6,667 bases of DNA, from positions 1 to 6,667 of the forward strand of contig JAFZEK010000163.1 in the NCBI GenBank assembly GCA_017560705.1, in the 5' to 3' direction. A program made the translations under genes and the position numbers. A model generated the notes under the pieces. The model was not told the origin of the DNA. It saw only the letters and a program-made list of their open reading frames with translations, and did no database searches. Source of the DNA: Bacteroidales bacterium (GTDB lineage: Bacteria > Bacteroidota > Bacteroidia > Bacteroidales > P3). This document shows, piece by piece, positions 6,301 to 6,667 of this stretch (positions within the stretch are counted from its first letter, which is position 1; each line of letters begins with the position of its first letter).

Positions 6301-6667
6301 ACGCAAACTATTTTTCAAAGGATTATACTCAAAGGGAGACACTGTAAGCCTCACTAGCTGCATACCTCTCATAATACCCAGCGGTGTAAGCTCCACAAGT
6401 TCCTTTTTATAGAAAACATCGCCAGCAGAATACACCTTGTCATTAATTGTCCAATGATTTGATGTAGCAGATGTTTTAGGTTTCGATGGTTGAACAGGAG
6501 TCAAACGTTTACCTTTTGTTTCAGATAGCGTATGAAAAACAATATCGTCAGTTAGAATTTGTAAATGCGGTGTACACCCAATAGGAATAGCTATTATCCT
6601 TTGAATGATGGGCAAAGATGGGCAACCAACTTCGGTGCTATTCATATAATCTTTACCTACATTTATA
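3388..6667 (-). CDS. Gingipain (Kgp)-like C25 cysteine protease with T9SS sorting domain, 5'-truncated
   Basis: Numbering is from the Met at 6645-6643. The frame stays open to the window edge with no stop, and no signal peptide is present, so this Met is probably internal. Residues 1 to ~165 look like a C25 propeptide (CPSLPIIQRIIAIPIGC). The catalytic domain (~170-535) has FLLIVGD, TDLYYAEYTGDIYPE, LLVAGRE, YSGHC with His380, NNCC with Cys412/413, CFAETLL, WDEDYYW and NVLGDPSLMPY. His380 to Cys413 is 33 residues, as in Kgp and RgpB. Asp451 matches the Kgp S1-pocket Asp, suggesting cleavage after Lys. An Ig-like domain (~535-605), beta-rich domains (~606-850) and a jelly-roll adhesin-type domain (~851-985) follow. 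A T9SS type A sorting domain (~1013-1085: VYPNPTKDFVFF, AGAYALQI, KLLIIK) ends it. It should be exported by Sec and T9SS to the cell surface. Confidence 0.93.
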   Translation of the reverse strand, partial: INVGKDYMNSTEVGCPSLPIIQRIIAIPIGCTPHLQILTDDIVFHTLSETKGKRLTPVQPSKPKTSATSNHWTINDKVYSAGDVFYKKELVELTPLGIMRGMQLVRLTVSPFEYNPLKNSLRVHTTVSAKITFEVKNETDMLFNMRSTVSPYYSVLSSSVVNAKSYSNIFASMAEQSVPMKYVVVARDSFREALQPFIEWKTQQGFEMIEYYPPYDYNRDSIRSYLARLYNSRTPLNPAPTFLLIVGDVEHIQSFIGRYKIPGGATHATDLYYAEYTGDIYPELLYGRMSVTNVDELANVVRKTIEYEQYNMSDKSNLDKALLVAGRETRAPAPTVTNGQLNYLKSELVEWFGMDTTCFYNPASYDNKDNILSHLSSNPGFVSYSGHCTAAGWMYPNIAKLELDTFSQRGNYSFMVNNCCKSSNYTIGECFAETLLRKPNAGAVGIVGAANETLWDEDYYWSMGAKYPFSLSPEYNESILGAFDRLFHAREESSSDYVVNIAQMVQAGNMSVAESGSPYENYYWEIYNVLGDPSLMPYIGIPDSLRIRITDSVRFGDMVVNIEGESGAYVALYDNSNLAGVAVLDEDGRGTIHLDNPILSSKLLLTATAQYRIPFIDTLEVVSFEGKRVVFSDVFFVDTMGNVLEVFMPNQHVNVFGGLLNVGTETLEGLEVIIRHNGSSSDGVRGLLLPDTLQHGETYYGRLGKVIIDSSAKNFDVYTLELEVKDSVLVLSAKTLSKMVAAPQLEIGVAEFKYTLDGGVVRCLEKDSVYTYEVPIVNKGRYMDGVFEVSLAVDTNAELLSDAVFVDSIFEVGDTITVPFMLKISSVAEGVLAVKIGLKERGMYEKTMFYYPVGNVVETFETGDFTFLEWDTTAVYPWVIETNTANVYEGRYSAKSGTILGRKKSVLTLCVTTLVDDSLSFYVKTSTEANYDILSFWIDGEKVSNWSGRMDWKQYKTMLHKGNHTLMWIYEKDDETNSGDDAAWIDDLTLPLSVFKKPTVPNDDTLLGISTDIVCCDDVQVYPNPTKDFVFFKSLIGGDINVAVYDMRSAKVEEFTFSRDYTLSVKDYKAGAYALQIKTPKGNKILKLLIIK

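Noticed and set aside
6643..6645. ATG at 6645 as the true start of the protease
   Set aside because: The frame continues open to the window edge, there is no signal peptide after this Met, and the following residues match the interior of a C25 propeptide.
3388..6667. Assignment of the C25 protein as PorU, the T9SS sortase
   Set aside because: The active-site surroundings (NNCC, WDEDYYW, NVLGDPSLMPY) resemble lysine gingipain more, and no porV-like gene follows; the next gene is DUF4271.
1..6667. CRISPR array, tRNA, rRNA, transposase gene or toxin-antitoxin pair
   Set aside because: No regularly spaced identical repeats, cloverleaf, rRNA sequence or matching protein motifs were seen on either strand.

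Overview
The window reads as a chromosomal segment of an AT-rich member of the Bacteroidota, most likely order Bacteroidales. The grounds are a gingipain-type C25 protease ending in a type IX secretion (T9SS) C-terminal sorting domain, a DUF4271 membrane protein, and a hemD-like / rnpA / yidD order that I recall as typical of Bacteroidales. The absence of clear Shine-Dalgarno sequences also fits. The T9SS cargo argues for a Porphyromonas/Paludibacter-like or uncultured relative rather than a gut Bacteroides. Genus and species cannot be told from the sequence.

Layout: five genes lie on the minus strand, so transcription runs from right to left. At the right edge is a 5'-truncated gene for a secreted C25 cysteine protease (6667 to 3388) resembling lysine gingipain Kgp. 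Six bases after its stop comes a six-span DUF4271 membrane protein (3381-2338). After a 33-base gap follows a divergent uroporphyrinogen-III synthase (HemD)-like protein with a long Lys/Ala/Glu-rich tail (2303-1311). A 365-base gene-free stretch (946-1310) holds a 14-bp inverted repeat pair resembling a small MITE, further hairpins and a doubtful 28-codon ORF. Then come rnpA (945-472) and yidD (475-251), which share an ATGA overlap. From 102 to 250 there is a cluster of degenerate palindromic repeats. The first ~100 bases appear to carry the 3' end of a convergent plus-strand gene.

Functionally, the protease would be exported across the inner membrane by Sec and across the outer membrane by the T9SS, then attached to the cell surface or released. 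DUF4271 is an inner-membrane protein of unknown role. The HemD-like protein would act on tetrapyrroles if it is active. RnpA (tRNA 5' maturation) and YidD (help in membrane-protein insertion) are housekeeping. Tight spacing suggests protease-DUF4271-hemD are co-transcribed. The 365-base gap makes it likely that rnpA-yidD has its own transcription start or processed 5' end, although I could not identify a promoter.

No clearly new multi-gene system is visible. The points most worth a second look are the Kgp-like active site (His380, Cys412/413, S1-pocket Asp451, Glu321), the MITE-like element between hemD and rnpA, the basic tail on HemD, and the palindromic repeats between the convergent genes.
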